This document shows positions 43,513 through 51,547 of a stretch of 64,000 bases of DNA, one piece after another. A program made the position numbers and the translations under genes. This stretch comes from JALZAA01 sp035938395 (lineage in GTDB: Bacteria; Actinomycetota; Acidimicrobiia; IMCC26256; JACDBD01), in contig DASZGY010000080.1 in the NCBI GenBank assembly GCA_035938395.1, positions 1-64,000 on the forward strand, in the 5' to 3' direction. Positions within the stretch are counted from its first letter, which is position 1. Each line of letters starts with the position of its first letter. The notes under the pieces were generated by a model. The model saw only the letters and a program-made list of their open reading frames with translations, did no database searches and was not told where the DNA came from.

Positions 43513-44049
43513 CACCGCTCCCGTGATCCGGCGCAACACCGCGATCGGCACGGAACGAAGCAGGCCCTGGCCGCCGAGGACGGCGAGCCCCGCCACCGAC
43601 CACAGCGCCAACACCGAGCCGAGTCCCACGCTCAACGCCGAGTGGTAATGCGCCGCCAGGTTGGCTGTCAGCAGCTGGGTCAGATCGCCCCACTCGGCTA
43701 CGAAGATCACCACGAATGCTGTCGTCACCGTGCGGCGATGGCTCGCCGCCTCCCGAGCGACGAGGCCACTGGAATCGCGGCGACCGGCTTCTACGAATGC
43801 ATACACCGCCCCGCCGAGGAACATCACCGCAACCCCGGCGTCGACCACCCGCGACGGCAACAGGGCGAACAACCCCACGCCGACCGTCGTCGCGATCACC
43901 ACATGCACGAGGAAGGCGCCTGCGGCACCCACCCACACAGCCCAGGCACGGCCCCTCGACGCGAGCAACAACGACGCGAACATCGTCTTGTCCGGCAGCT
44001 CGCCGACGAAGATCACCGGGAACACGGCCGCGGCGATTGCGAAGTTCAT
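43465..44049 (-). CDS. GDT1/TMEM165 (UPF0016) family cation exporter
   Basis: A 194-residue membrane protein from the ATG at 44049. It has six hydrophobic segments in two repeats, each with the family motif: FVGELPDKTMFASLLLA in the first and FVAEWGDLTQLLTANLA in the second. The E-x-G/P-D-x-T acids line the transport path. Characterised members move manganese or calcium out in exchange for protons. It is convergent with the CDF gene and overlaps its 3' end by 48 bp, and it follows the VOC gene by 31 bp. Confidence 0.9.
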   Translation of the reverse strand: MNFAIAAAVFPVIFVGELPDKTMFASLLLASRGRAWAVWVGAAGAFLVHVVIATTVGVGLFALLPSRVVDAGVAVMFLGGAVYAFVEAGRRDSSGLVAREAASHRRTVTTAFVVIFVAEWGDLTQLLTANLAAHYHSALSVGLGSVLALWSVAGLAVLGGQGLLRSVPIAVLRRITGAVLLILGAIALWTAISG

Positions 44050-44080
44050 CGCACGCTCCAGCGGGGACGCGAGGGCTGGG

Positions 44081-44515
44081 TCAGGCGCCCGTGGGAGCGA
44101 TGAGCTCGACCTCGAAGCCGTCGCGGTCTTCGAGGTACGCGACCCGGCCTCCGCGTGCAACGGGATTGCGATCGAGCGGTAATCCGTATTGCGCAGCTCG
44201 GCTGCTCGGTTGGCGACTGACCGGCAGCGCTGACCATCCGTGCTCGAACGCTCGACTCGTGATGTCGGAAAGTGCCGAATTCGAGTCGAGCGCGAAAGCG
44301 AGATGGTTCAGTCCCGGCCGGAAGCGGCTGTACAGCATTCCAGTCACCATGTCCGAGGACTGTTCAAGGACCACGGCAAATCCGCTGCCGTGACGGAAGA
44401 GCAAGAAACTCTCGCCCGAGTAGTCGACTGCGTATCCGAGTTCGCCGAGCAGCCATCCCCACGATTCTGCGGCTCGCTCTATGTCAGGCACCCAGAGTGT
44501 CAAGTGATCCAGCAC
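44081..44515 (-). CDS. VOC (glyoxalase/bleomycin-resistance) family protein
   Basis: A 144-residue protein from the GTG at 44515, which puts the first VOC strand (LDHLTLWVPDIERAAESW) at the N-terminus. The second half has GLNHLAFALDS and VAYLEDRDGFEVELIAP, the family's metal-ligand strand. It could be a small-molecule isomerase, dioxygenase or binding protein. It precedes the GDT1 gene on the same strand and overlaps nothing. Confidence 0.85.
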   Translation of the reverse strand: MLDHLTLWVPDIERAAESWGWLLGELGYAVDYSGESFLLFRHGSGFAVVLEQSSDMVTGMLYSRFRPGLNHLAFALDSNSALSDITSRAFEHGWSALPVSRQPSSRAAQYGLPLDRNPVARGGRVAYLEDRDGFEVELIAPTGA

Positions 44516-44559
44516 TGGCCGAGCGTAGCGATACGCGAGCGGGTGTGGGTGTGCGCGAG

Positions 44560-46836
44560 CTATTCGATGTGCAGTTGCGTCCGAAGATCGTCGGAGGGAT
44601 CCGGTCGGAGCCCGGCGCCGACTTCGATCGTCACGGTGCGCAACACTCCGGTCCACCGGAACGGCACCTGGTAGTCGTCGGTCACCGGAAATCCCCGATC
44701 GTGGCCGAGGCGCAGCGACGAACCGCCGTGCTGCCAGATCACGGGCAGCGGGAACGGCAACGTGCTCTCACCGATCGTGTCGTCGTCGCAGAACAGCTCG
44801 AGCTTCGGGCCGGCGGGTCCCGGCGCATAGACGCACCCGAGCGCGTGGTCACCCGGAGGGACGGCCATGGCACTCTCGACCGCCGTCCCGTCACCGGCCC
44901 GGTTCAACGCGTACACCAGCCGACCCTCGCGAACGTAGAGCGCGAAGCCGCCCGTCCAGTCGCCCATCGCGCAAAGGACGCCCGCGGCGTCGGACGGAAT
45001 GGTGACATCGGCGGTGATGCGCACGCCGGCGAACATCCGCGCCACCGAATCGTCGGGTACCGGACCACCCTCGGGCCGATACACCACTCGCGGCCCCGGT
45101 GCATTGGGGACCGGCATCATCGCCGAGATCCGACCGATGAGCTCGTCGACCAGGGGGAAGACGTCGTTGCGTCCTGCCTCCACCATCCAGCGCTCCTGCA
45201 GCGTGCGTAGGCGTCCGGGGTGCTCGGCGGCGACGTCGTGGGCTTCGGCGAAGTCTTCCTCCAGGTTGAAGAGCAGCCAGGTGTCGTCGGCGAAGGCGCG
45301 ACTGCCTTCGAGGAGGCGCTCCTCGTCCATCACGCCCTTCGACACATGGTCGGTGGTCGCCTTCCAACCGTCGAGGAAGATCGACCGTGACCCGAGCATC
45401 TCGAAGTACTGCACGTCGCGCGGCGACGGTGCGTCAGCGTCGGCGAAGGTCGGCGCGATCGAGACGCCGTCGATCGGTTGTTGGGTCACGCCGTCGACGA
45501 TCTCGGGCGGGGCGACGCCGGCACGCTCGAGCACGGTGGGTGCGAGATCGATCGCGTGCACGAACTGCTCGCGCACTTCACCGCGCGCGGCGAACCCGTT
45601 CGGGTGATGCACGATGAGCGGGGTCCGGCAACCCCCGAGCCAGGTGTATCGCTTCCAGAGCCGCAAGGGTGTGTTGCCGGCCCACGCCCATCCCCACGAG
45701 TAGTGCGGATAGGTGCGCACGCCACCCAGCTCGTCGTTCCAGACCGCGTTCCCGGCCACCGTGTCCGGCACGTGTTGCGTGAAGCGGTGCTCGTTGAAGG
45801 TCCCGAGCACGCCGCCCTCGGCGCTCGCGCCGTTGTCGGAGACCAGGATGACGATCGTGTCGTCGAGGATGCCGAGCTTCTCGAGCTGTTCGACGACGCG
45901 GCCGATCTGCGCGTCGGTGTGCGTCAGGAAGCCGGCGAAAACCTCCTGTTGACGTGCCAACATGCGCTGCTCCTCGGCCGGGAGCGTGTCCCAGTTCGCG
46001 ATCCAACTCGGGCGCTCGCCCAGGTCGGTGCCCTCGGGAACCACCCCGAGCTCCACCTGGCGGGCGAACACCTCGTCGCGCCACCGTTCCCACCCGCCGT
46101 CGAACCGACCCTGGTACGGCTCGATCCACTCGGGCGGAACGTGGTGCGGTGAGTGCACGGCGCCGGGCGCGAAGTAGAGGAAGAACGGCCGGTCGGGCGC
46201 GGCCTGCTGTTGCTCGGTGACGTAGCGGATCGCCTGGTCGGCCAGGTCCTCCCCGAGGTGATAGCCGTCGGCCGGCGACTTCGGCGCGTCCACGTAGTGG
46301 TTGTCGCGCACGAGGTTCGGCACCCACTGGTTCGTGTCACCCTGCAGGAACCCGTAGTAGCGCTCGAAGCCGAAGCCCAGCGGCCAGCGGTCGAACGGGC
46401 CTGCGTTCCCGCGCTCACCCGCGGGAACGAGATGCCACTTTCCTACCGCGAGCGTGTTGTAGCCCGCGTCGCGCAGCACCCGTGGCAATGGCGCGGCTGA
46501 CTTCGGGATCCGCCCGGTGTATCCCGGGAAGCTCATCGGGAGATCGGTCAGGAATCCGACGCCGACGGCATGGTGATTGCGTCCGGTGAGCAGACACGCC
46601 CGCGTCGGTGAGCAGATCGCGGTCACGTGGAAGCGGTTGTAGCGGAGGCCGCCCGCGGCGAGGCGGTCGACGTGGGGCGTGTCGATTCCCGACCCGAAAC
46701 AGCCGAGCTGCCCGAAGCCCATGTCGTCCAACACGACCAACACGACATTCGGCGCTCCCGGGCGGGGCTTCGGGATCGGGTAATCCCCCGCGGTCGATGT
46801 CTCGATGGTCGCTCCCAGTACCGGTCGGCTGCTCAT
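44560..46836 (-). CDS. Arylsulfatase family hydrolase
   Basis: A 758-residue sulfatase. D37/D38 (VVLDDMGFG) and the formylglycine site C75 in CSPTRACLLTGR (C-x-P-x-R) are intact; further metal and sulfate residues appear in GKWHLVP, PGAVHSPH and VSDNGA. The cysteine must be matured by a formylglycine-generating enzyme, which is not in this window. A C-terminal domain of about 200 residues (from VRITADVTIPSDAAG) looks like a beta-sandwich. No signal peptide is visible, so it may be cytosolic. It releases sulfate from an aryl or alkyl ester. Confidence 0.93.
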   Translation of the reverse strand: MSSRPVLGATIETSTAGDYPIPKPRPGAPNVVLVVLDDMGFGQLGCFGSGIDTPHVDRLAAGGLRYNRFHVTAICSPTRACLLTGRNHHAVGVGFLTDLPMSFPGYTGRIPKSAAPLPRVLRDAGYNTLAVGKWHLVPAGERGNAGPFDRWPLGFGFERYYGFLQGDTNQWVPNLVRDNHYVDAPKSPADGYHLGEDLADQAIRYVTEQQQAAPDRPFFLYFAPGAVHSPHHVPPEWIEPYQGRFDGGWERWRDEVFARQVELGVVPEGTDLGERPSWIANWDTLPAEEQRMLARQQEVFAGFLTHTDAQIGRVVEQLEKLGILDDTIVILVSDNGASAEGGVLGTFNEHRFTQHVPDTVAGNAVWNDELGGVRTYPHYSWGWAWAGNTPLRLWKRYTWLGGCRTPLIVHHPNGFAARGEVREQFVHAIDLAPTVLERAGVAPPEIVDGVTQQPIDGVSIAPTFADADAPSPRDVQYFEMLGSRSIFLDGWKATTDHVSKGVMDEERLLEGSRAFADDTWLLFNLEEDFAEAHDVAAEHPGRLRTLQERWMVEAGRNDVFPLVDELIGRISAMMPVPNAPGPRVVYRPEGGPVPDDSVARMFAGVRITADVTIPSDAAGVLCAMGDWTGGFALYVREGRLVYALNRAGDGTAVESAMAVPPGDHALGCVYAPGPAGPKLELFCDDDTIGESTLPFPLPVIWQHGGSSLRLGHDRGFPVTDDYQVPFRWTGVLRTVTIEVGAGLRPDPSDDLRTQLHIE

Positions 46837-46888
46837 GGGTGAGGTGGTCCATTCGTCGTCGCCAAGGTGTCGCCTCCTAGCGCACTCG

Positions 46889-47671
46889 TCACTCGCTGTC
46901 GTATTCGTCGTGCCGACGGAACCAGTTCAGCGGGTCGTCCGGGGCGCGCGCCTCGTTTCGCCCTCGCGGGGTCCGGTCGAGCCACTGGTACATACCCCAG
47001 AGACCGTCCAGCCCGCGCGCGTAGGCCGAGTAAGTGTGGTACACGACGCCATCGTCGAGCGCGAACGCGCTCATACCCGGACGCTCCCGCGTGTACGTGA
47101 GCCAGTCCGTACCGACCCCGGCTGCCCATTCGGCGAACGGCCCCTCCTTGCCCGCATCGGACGGCGTCGCATCCATCGGGCGGAAGTTGTACTCGCCACC
47201 GCCGGACTGCTGCTGCTCGACCGTGTGCGACACCTGGAAGTCGTAGTTGAAGTCACCGCCGAACGAGGACGCCCATGGGAAGCTCCATCCCATCCTCCGC
47301 TTGTACGCCTGCAGCTTCGCCAGCGGGGCTCGCGACACCGCGCAGAGGGAGACGTCATGATTCGCGAGGTGGACGACAAAACCGTCGAAGCCGTCCGCGA
47401 TCGCCGAACAAGCGGGACAGCCGGCCGTGTAGTCCGGCCCGAACATGAAGTGATAGACGAGGAGCTGCGAACGCGCTCTGAAGAGATCTGCGAGCGAGGC
47501 GCTTCCCTCGTCGGTCTCGAACCGGTACTCCTTGTCGACCGGGACCGAGGGCAGCTCGCGTCGCTGCTGCGCAAGCTCGTCGCCGAGCCTGGTGTGCTCC
47601 TTTTCGCGGACGAGCAGCTGCTCGCGTGCGGCGAGCCATTCTTCACGTGTTCCGATCTTGCGATCCGTCAT
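46889..47671 (-). CDS. DUF899 thioredoxin-like protein
   Basis: A 260-residue protein from the ATG at 47671; the frame continues upstream but without protein character. Markers of DUF899 are the N-terminal TREEWLAAREQLLVREKE, then LVYHFMFGPDYTAGCPACSAIADG with a C85-x2-C88 pair in a thioredoxin-like fold, and WSFPWASSFGGDFNYDF. The function is unknown; a redox role is likely from the CxxC. It is divergent from a peroxiredoxin gene with 65 bp between starts. Confidence 0.88.
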   Translation of the reverse strand: MTDRKIGTREEWLAAREQLLVREKEHTRLGDELAQQRRELPSVPVDKEYRFETDEGSASLADLFRARSQLLVYHFMFGPDYTAGCPACSAIADGFDGFVVHLANHDVSLCAVSRAPLAKLQAYKRRMGWSFPWASSFGGDFNYDFQVSHTVEQQQSGGGEYNFRPMDATPSDAGKEGPFAEWAAGVGTDWLTYTRERPGMSAFALDDGVVYHTYSAYARGLDGLWGMYQWLDRTPRGRNEARAPDDPLNWFRRHDEYDSE

Positions 47672-47736
47672 TGTTTCCGTCCTTCCTCGACTGGCGAACA
47701 CTTGCTCCCTTCGCCCGACCCGTACGCTGTCAAGCC

Positions 47737-48228
47737 ATGGCGAGTCGCGAAGGCGCAGGACCGCTGCCGGTCGGAACCTGGGCCCCTGACTTCGAGCTTT
47801 CCTCGGGTCCCGATCAGACGGTCTCGCTCGTCGAGCTCCGGGGTCGGCCCGTGATCCTCGCCTTCTATCCGGCCGACTGGAGCCCGGTCTGCTCGGACCA
47901 GCTGGCTCTCTACCAAGCGGTGCTCCCCGAGTTCCAGCAATTCGACGCTGAACTCCTGGGTATCTCTGTCGACGGGATCTGGTGTCACGTCGCCTTCGCA
48001 CGGGACCGGAACCTGTCGTTCCGTCTGCTGGCCGACTTTGAGCCCAAAGGTGACGTGGCTCGGGCTTATCACGCCTATCGAGCGGCGGACGGTACGAGCG
48101 AGCGGGCACTGTACGTGATCGATGCCGACGGCATCGTGCGCTGGAGCTACGTCTCACCCGTGGACGTCAACCCGGGCGCGGACGGGATCCTGCGCGCGCT
48201 GGAAAGCATCGAGAAGGAGAGTGCCTGA
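47737..48228 (+). CDS. Peroxiredoxin (AhpC/TSA family)
   Basis: A 163-residue peroxiredoxin from the ATG at 47737. The peroxidatic cysteine is C52 in YPADWSPVCSDQL, preceded by the usual Pro; a second cysteine, C83, is in ISVDGIWCHVAF and may act as a resolving residue. The thioredoxin fold continues through DFEPKGDVARAYHAY to the end. It reduces peroxides. The stop abuts the start of the DsbA-like gene (TGAATG), so the two are co-translated; the DsbA-like protein may recycle it. Confidence 0.9.
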   Translation: MASREGAGPLPVGTWAPDFELSSGPDQTVSLVELRGRPVILAFYPADWSPVCSDQLALYQAVLPEFQQFDAELLGISVDGIWCHVAFARDRNLSFRLLADFEPKGDVARAYHAYRAADGTSERALYVIDADGIVRWSYVSPVDVNPGADGILRALESIEKESA

Positions 48229-48783
48229 ATGAGCGCAACGCAGTGGGAGGCCGTCCTCACCTCGCCGGTCACCGAAGGCCGGGACCACATCCAGGGGCCG
48301 GCAGACGCGCCGCTGACACTCGTCGAGTACGGCGACTACGAGTGTCCCTACTGCGGCGCCGCGTACCCCATCGTCAAGGAGGTTCAGGCCCGGATGGGAG
48401 ATCAGCTCCGATTCGTGTTCCGCAACTTCCCGATCAGCACCTCGCATCCGCATGCCGAACACGCCGCCGAGGCCGCCGAAGCGGCGAGCGCCCAGAGCCG
48501 CTTCTGGCCCATGCATGACATGCTCTTCGAGAACCAGCAGCGCCTCGGAGACCAAGACCTTCACGCGTACGCCGAGCGGCTCGGACTCGACCTCGAGCAG
48601 TTCGATCACGAGCTCGCCGAGCACGTTCACGCGGAGAGGGTCCACGATGACTTCCTGAGTGGCGTGCGCAGCGGCGTCAATGGCACCCCGAGCTTCTACA
48701 TCAACGGAGCCCGGCACGACGGGTCATTCGACACTGAGACGTTGCTCGCCGCTCTGCAACGGGCGACAGCATCGGACCGATAG
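48229..48783 (+). CDS. DsbA-like thiol oxidoreductase
   Basis: A 184-residue thioredoxin-fold protein with C39-P-Y-C42 in DYECPYCGAAYP, a helical insert after it, and the cis-proline loop GVNGTPSFYINGARHDG. No signal peptide is present, so it acts in the cytoplasm, unlike classic DsbA. It starts directly at the stop of the peroxiredoxin gene, which suggests a joint role in thiol redox. Confidence 0.9.
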   Translation: MSATQWEAVLTSPVTEGRDHIQGPADAPLTLVEYGDYECPYCGAAYPIVKEVQARMGDQLRFVFRNFPISTSHPHAEHAAEAAEAASAQSRFWPMHDMLFENQQRLGDQDLHAYAERLGLDLEQFDHELAEHVHAERVHDDFLSGVRSGVNGTPSFYINGARHDGSFDTETLLAALQRATASDR

Positions 48784-48805
48784 AACCAGCCCGACTGACC
48801 TGCAC

Positions 48806-49408
48806 CTAGTTCGGTCCGGCGAGGCGAACGAGGTTCACACCGGACAGCGGGCCGCCGACCTGTTGCATGCCGCCCCCGGTTCTGAGCTCGCCGAGATCGA
48901 TGACGAAGAAGCCCGCGTCCTGGAACAGGGGGATCACTTGGGACTTCGCATCGCTGTCGTCGCCGGAGAGAAACAGCACGCGCTGACCGCCAGCCTCGTG
49001 TGGATCTGAGCCGAGCAGCCCCGCGACGAGTGTGTTGGCCGCTTTGACCACAGGCGCGCCAACGAGGTCGGCGACGACCTCGCTCGACGTCCTCCCCTCG
49101 AGATCGCTGGGATCGAAATCGTTCGTGGCGTCGACCACGATCTGACCGTTCCATGCCAGTCCCTCGACGGCGTCGGGGACGCGGTCCCACGGCACCGCGA
49201 TGACGACGATGTCGGCTGCCAACGCCTGGTCCACCGTCCCTGCCGATGCCCCCTCGCCGAGCTCCGAGACCACCGACGTCAGCGACTCAGGGCCGCGGCT
49301 GTTGGCGATCACGACCGAGCGGCCGGCGCGCAGCGCGGTCCGCGCCATCGCCTGCCCGAGCCGGCCGGCGCCGATGATCCCAACACGGTTGCGGTCCGCT
49401 GAGTCCAT
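48806..49408 (-). CDS. NADP-binding F420-reductase-like protein
   Basis: A 200-residue Rossmann protein: GIIGAGRLGQAMARTAL, the VIANSRG strand end, and DIVVIAVPWDRVPDAV, a pattern shared with F420:NADP oxidoreductases and 6-phosphogluconate-type dehydrogenases. ATNDFDPSDLEGRTSSE and VKAANTL follow as in that family. It starts where the glycosylase gene stops (ATGA). It may couple F420 to NADP, but the exact cofactor partner is an inference. Confidence 0.85.
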   Translation of the reverse strand: MDSADRNRVGIIGAGRLGQAMARTALRAGRSVVIANSRGPESLTSVVSELGEGASAGTVDQALAADIVVIAVPWDRVPDAVEGLAWNGQIVVDATNDFDPSDLEGRTSSEVVADLVGAPVVKAANTLVAGLLGSDPHEAGGQRVLFLSGDDSDAKSQVIPLFQDAGFFVIDLGELRTGGGMQQVGGPLSGVNLVRLAGPN

Positions 49409-50055
49409 CAGGTTCCTCCGTCGTATTCGGACGCGAACAGGTAGCTCACCGCGAGGCTCCGATACGGCCGCCAGCGCTCGGCGAGCTGGACCATCTCCTC
49501 TTCGGTCGGAAGGTGGTCGAATCCGTAGAGCCGTTCAATCGCCCGCCGCAGTGCGAGGTCGCCGGGCAGGAAGACGTCGGGCCGATCGAGCGCCACGAGC
49601 AGGAACCCGTGCGCCGACCAGGGCCCGATGCCCGGGACTTCGGTCAGGGCAGCCTCGACCTCGTCGTCCGTCATGCGCGACAGGGCCTCGTCGCTGAGGC
49701 GACCGTCGACGAACCGTTCCGCCAGCGCCCGTAGCGTCTCCCCCTTTCGGACAGAGAGGCCGCTGGCGCGAGCGACGTGCGGGTCCGCTGCGAGCAGCTC
49801 GGCCGCGGTCGGCAGTCGTCCTCCGAAGTGGTCCTCGAGACGGGACACGATCGTCCGCGTTGCCTGGACCGAGAGCTGTTGTCCGGCGACCTGGAAGATC
49901 AGCGTCCCGAAGGCATCGAGGGGCGGAAGCTCGTCGAGCCAGGCCCGCGGACGGAAGTCGGGCCGCGCATCGATCAGCCGCCGCAGCACGGGGTCCGCGT
50001 TCCGGAGAAACGCCCGCGCCTTCGGATCGGCGACCGCTGCTCCGGTGGAGGTCAT
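49408..50055 (-). CDS. DNA-3-methyladenine glycosylase (HhH-GPD, AlkA-like)
   Basis: A 215-residue base-excision enzyme from the ATG at 50055. The helix-hairpin-helix LTEVPGIGPWSAHGFLLVAL and the catalytic aspartate in DVFLPGDLALRRA are both present. An earlier GQQLSVQATRTIVSRLEDHFG segment is the family's DNA-binding helix. It removes alkylated purines. It lacks the AlkA N-terminal TBP-like domain. The start overlaps the end of a decayed isochorismatase frame. Confidence 0.9.
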   Translation of the reverse strand: MTSTGAAVADPKARAFLRNADPVLRRLIDARPDFRPRAWLDELPPLDAFGTLIFQVAGQQLSVQATRTIVSRLEDHFGGRLPTAAELLAADPHVARASGLSVRKGETLRALAERFVDGRLSDEALSRMTDDEVEAALTEVPGIGPWSAHGFLLVALDRPDVFLPGDLALRRAIERLYGFDHLPTEEEMVQLAERWRPYRSLAVSYLFASEYDGGT

Positions 50056-50213
50056 TCCTGGAGCGGGCCTTCGGTCAGCGCGATCTCGACGATTCCGGGC
50101 ACCGTCTCCGGGCGCGCGTCGACGACGGGAGAGGCCTCGTAGCCCTCGCGGACGGCGTCGAGCGCAGGAAAGGCCATGCAGATCTCCGTCCACAGGGCAC
50201 AGAGGATGAGCTT
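50052..50213 (-). pseudogene. Remnant of an isochorismatase-family hydrolase
   Basis: On the minus strand the frame reads KLILCALWTEICMAFPALD and then AVREGYEASPVVDA. This matches the middle of the intact enzyme at 54485 (KLIMTALWTEICLTFPTLD then PVVDA), including the catalytic Cys and the DA loop. A stop codon lies directly before the lysine, the N-terminal half is missing, and after PVVDA the sequence diverges and ends 3 bp into the glycosylase start. No start codon suits it. It is a decayed gene fragment, not a working enzyme. The DNA is not close to the intact copy, so it is not a recent duplicate. Confidence 0.65.
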
Positions 50214-50358
50214 TCACCGGCCGCTCGCGCGAACGGCCCGGAGGAGTCACTGTAAGGGCGACCCACGGACTTGTCACGGGCTTGGACTGCGCTCCCGGCC
50301 GGCACAGGACGGAAACGGCCGCCCGGGTCACGAACAAACGCGCGTCGCGGGTTCTGAT

Positions 50359-51303
50359 TCACAACGTGATGACCGTCTTGCCGCCCTGGTGAGTGCCTCC
50401 GCCGCTCATCGCAGCAGGTACGTCGTCCAGCTTGATGGTGGTGATGGGTGGTACGGCAATGCGGCCGGCGGCGACGGCGTCGGCGACCTGTCCGAGCACC
50501 TCGGGCGAGCACTGATATGCGAAATTGACTCCGGTGACGCCCCGCGCGGACAGTTCCTCCGTGTCGGCGACGTATCGGGTCGTGACCGCGCTCCCGCCGG
50601 AACGGATGAGGGAGGAAAGCGCCGCAAACTCGTCCGCGTCGCTGGCGACGTCGATGAGCACATCGATCCCGTCGGGATGCGCACGTCGAACGGTGTCGGT
50701 GACTGACACCGCGGAGTAGTCGATCATCTCGTCAGCGCCGTAGCTGCGCATGCGGTCGGTCTCGCTGCCGCGCGCGTCGGCGATGACCTGCGCGTCGGCG
50801 CTCACGGCGAACTGCGTGGCGAACGAGCCGACGCCACCACCAGCACCCACGATGAGCGCGGTCTTGTCCGATAGCGGCTCGAGAGACGTCACCATCTTGA
50901 GAGCCGTACCACCGGGCGTCGGCAAGGTTGCCGCGACCGCGGCGTCGAAACCGTTCGGCAGCTTCGCCAGTGGCGCGTCTTCGGTCACCGCCACGTACTC
51001 GGCGTACGTGCCGGTCGATCCGAGCGGCGGGATCAGCAACTGGCCGAAGACCTCGTCGGCCGGAGCGAACTTCGCCGTTCCCTCGCCCACGGATTCGACC
51101 ACGCCCGCGAAATCGGCGCCGAGCACGAGCGGAAAGGTGCCGGGCACCCGATCTTTCCAGACGCCGTCGGAGATCTGGCGGTCACCGGGGTTCATACCCG
51201 CGGTCCGGACCTTGATCAGGATCTCACGCGGCCCTGGCTGCGGCTTGGGAAGTTCGACCAAGGCTGGACTGGCTCCGTATTCGTTCACTGCGATCGCATG
51301 CAT
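50359..51303 (-). CDS. Medium-chain dehydrogenase, quinone-reductase type
   Basis: A 314-residue zinc-independent MDR protein: N-terminal catalytic part with AGMNPGDRQISDG and GADFAGVVESVGEG, then NADPH-binding motif VGAGGGVGSFATQFA and a DARGSETDRMRSYGADEMIDY segment. The structural-zinc cysteines are absent, as in quinone oxidoreductases. It reduces quinones or enones with NADPH. The upstream region carries a 21-bp motif that also lies upstream of the isochorismatase gene at 54485, on the other side of the LuxR gene. Confidence 0.88.
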   Translation of the reverse strand: MHAIAVNEYGASPALVELPKPQPGPREILIKVRTAGMNPGDRQISDGVWKDRVPGTFPLVLGADFAGVVESVGEGTAKFAPADEVFGQLLIPPLGSTGTYAEYVAVTEDAPLAKLPNGFDAAVAATLPTPGGTALKMVTSLEPLSDKTALIVGAGGGVGSFATQFAVSADAQVIADARGSETDRMRSYGADEMIDYSAVSVTDTVRRAHPDGIDVLIDVASDADEFAALSSLIRSGGSAVTTRYVADTEELSARGVTGVNFAYQCSPEVLGQVADAVAAGRIAVPPITTIKLDDVPAAMSGGGTHQGGKTVITL

Positions 51304-51410
51304 TGCAACCTCCTTGTGGGTGTGCGGGCCGCCGATCTGTCAGTGACCGATGCCATGGTGCGTTTCCTTCGAGGATGGGTTGGCCCTTGCTGCCGAGGGA
51401 GATCGTCCGA

Positions 51411-51447
51411 GTTTTCGCTCGTGTTGGCATCCAAGGAATCCACAGTC
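51411..51447 (-). promoter_or_regulatory. Copy 1 of a shared regulatory motif (upstream of the quinone reductase)
   Basis: Read on the minus strand, the motif is GACTGTGGATTCCTTGGATG plus C (51447 to 51427), then ten bases and GAAAAC-n-CG-n-AC. An exact 21-base copy with the same spacing to GAAAAC occurs at 54401-54437 on the plus strand. Each copy points toward the gene next to it; this one is 124 bp from the start at 51303. Confidence 0.7.
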
Positions 51448-51547
51448 GCGACAACGCGCTTCTCATCGAACTCGACGTCCGCGTGGCGAATCGACTGTGC
51501 ACAACGGCCACAGGGAATTGCCGCCGGTCGGACTACCGTACCGATGC

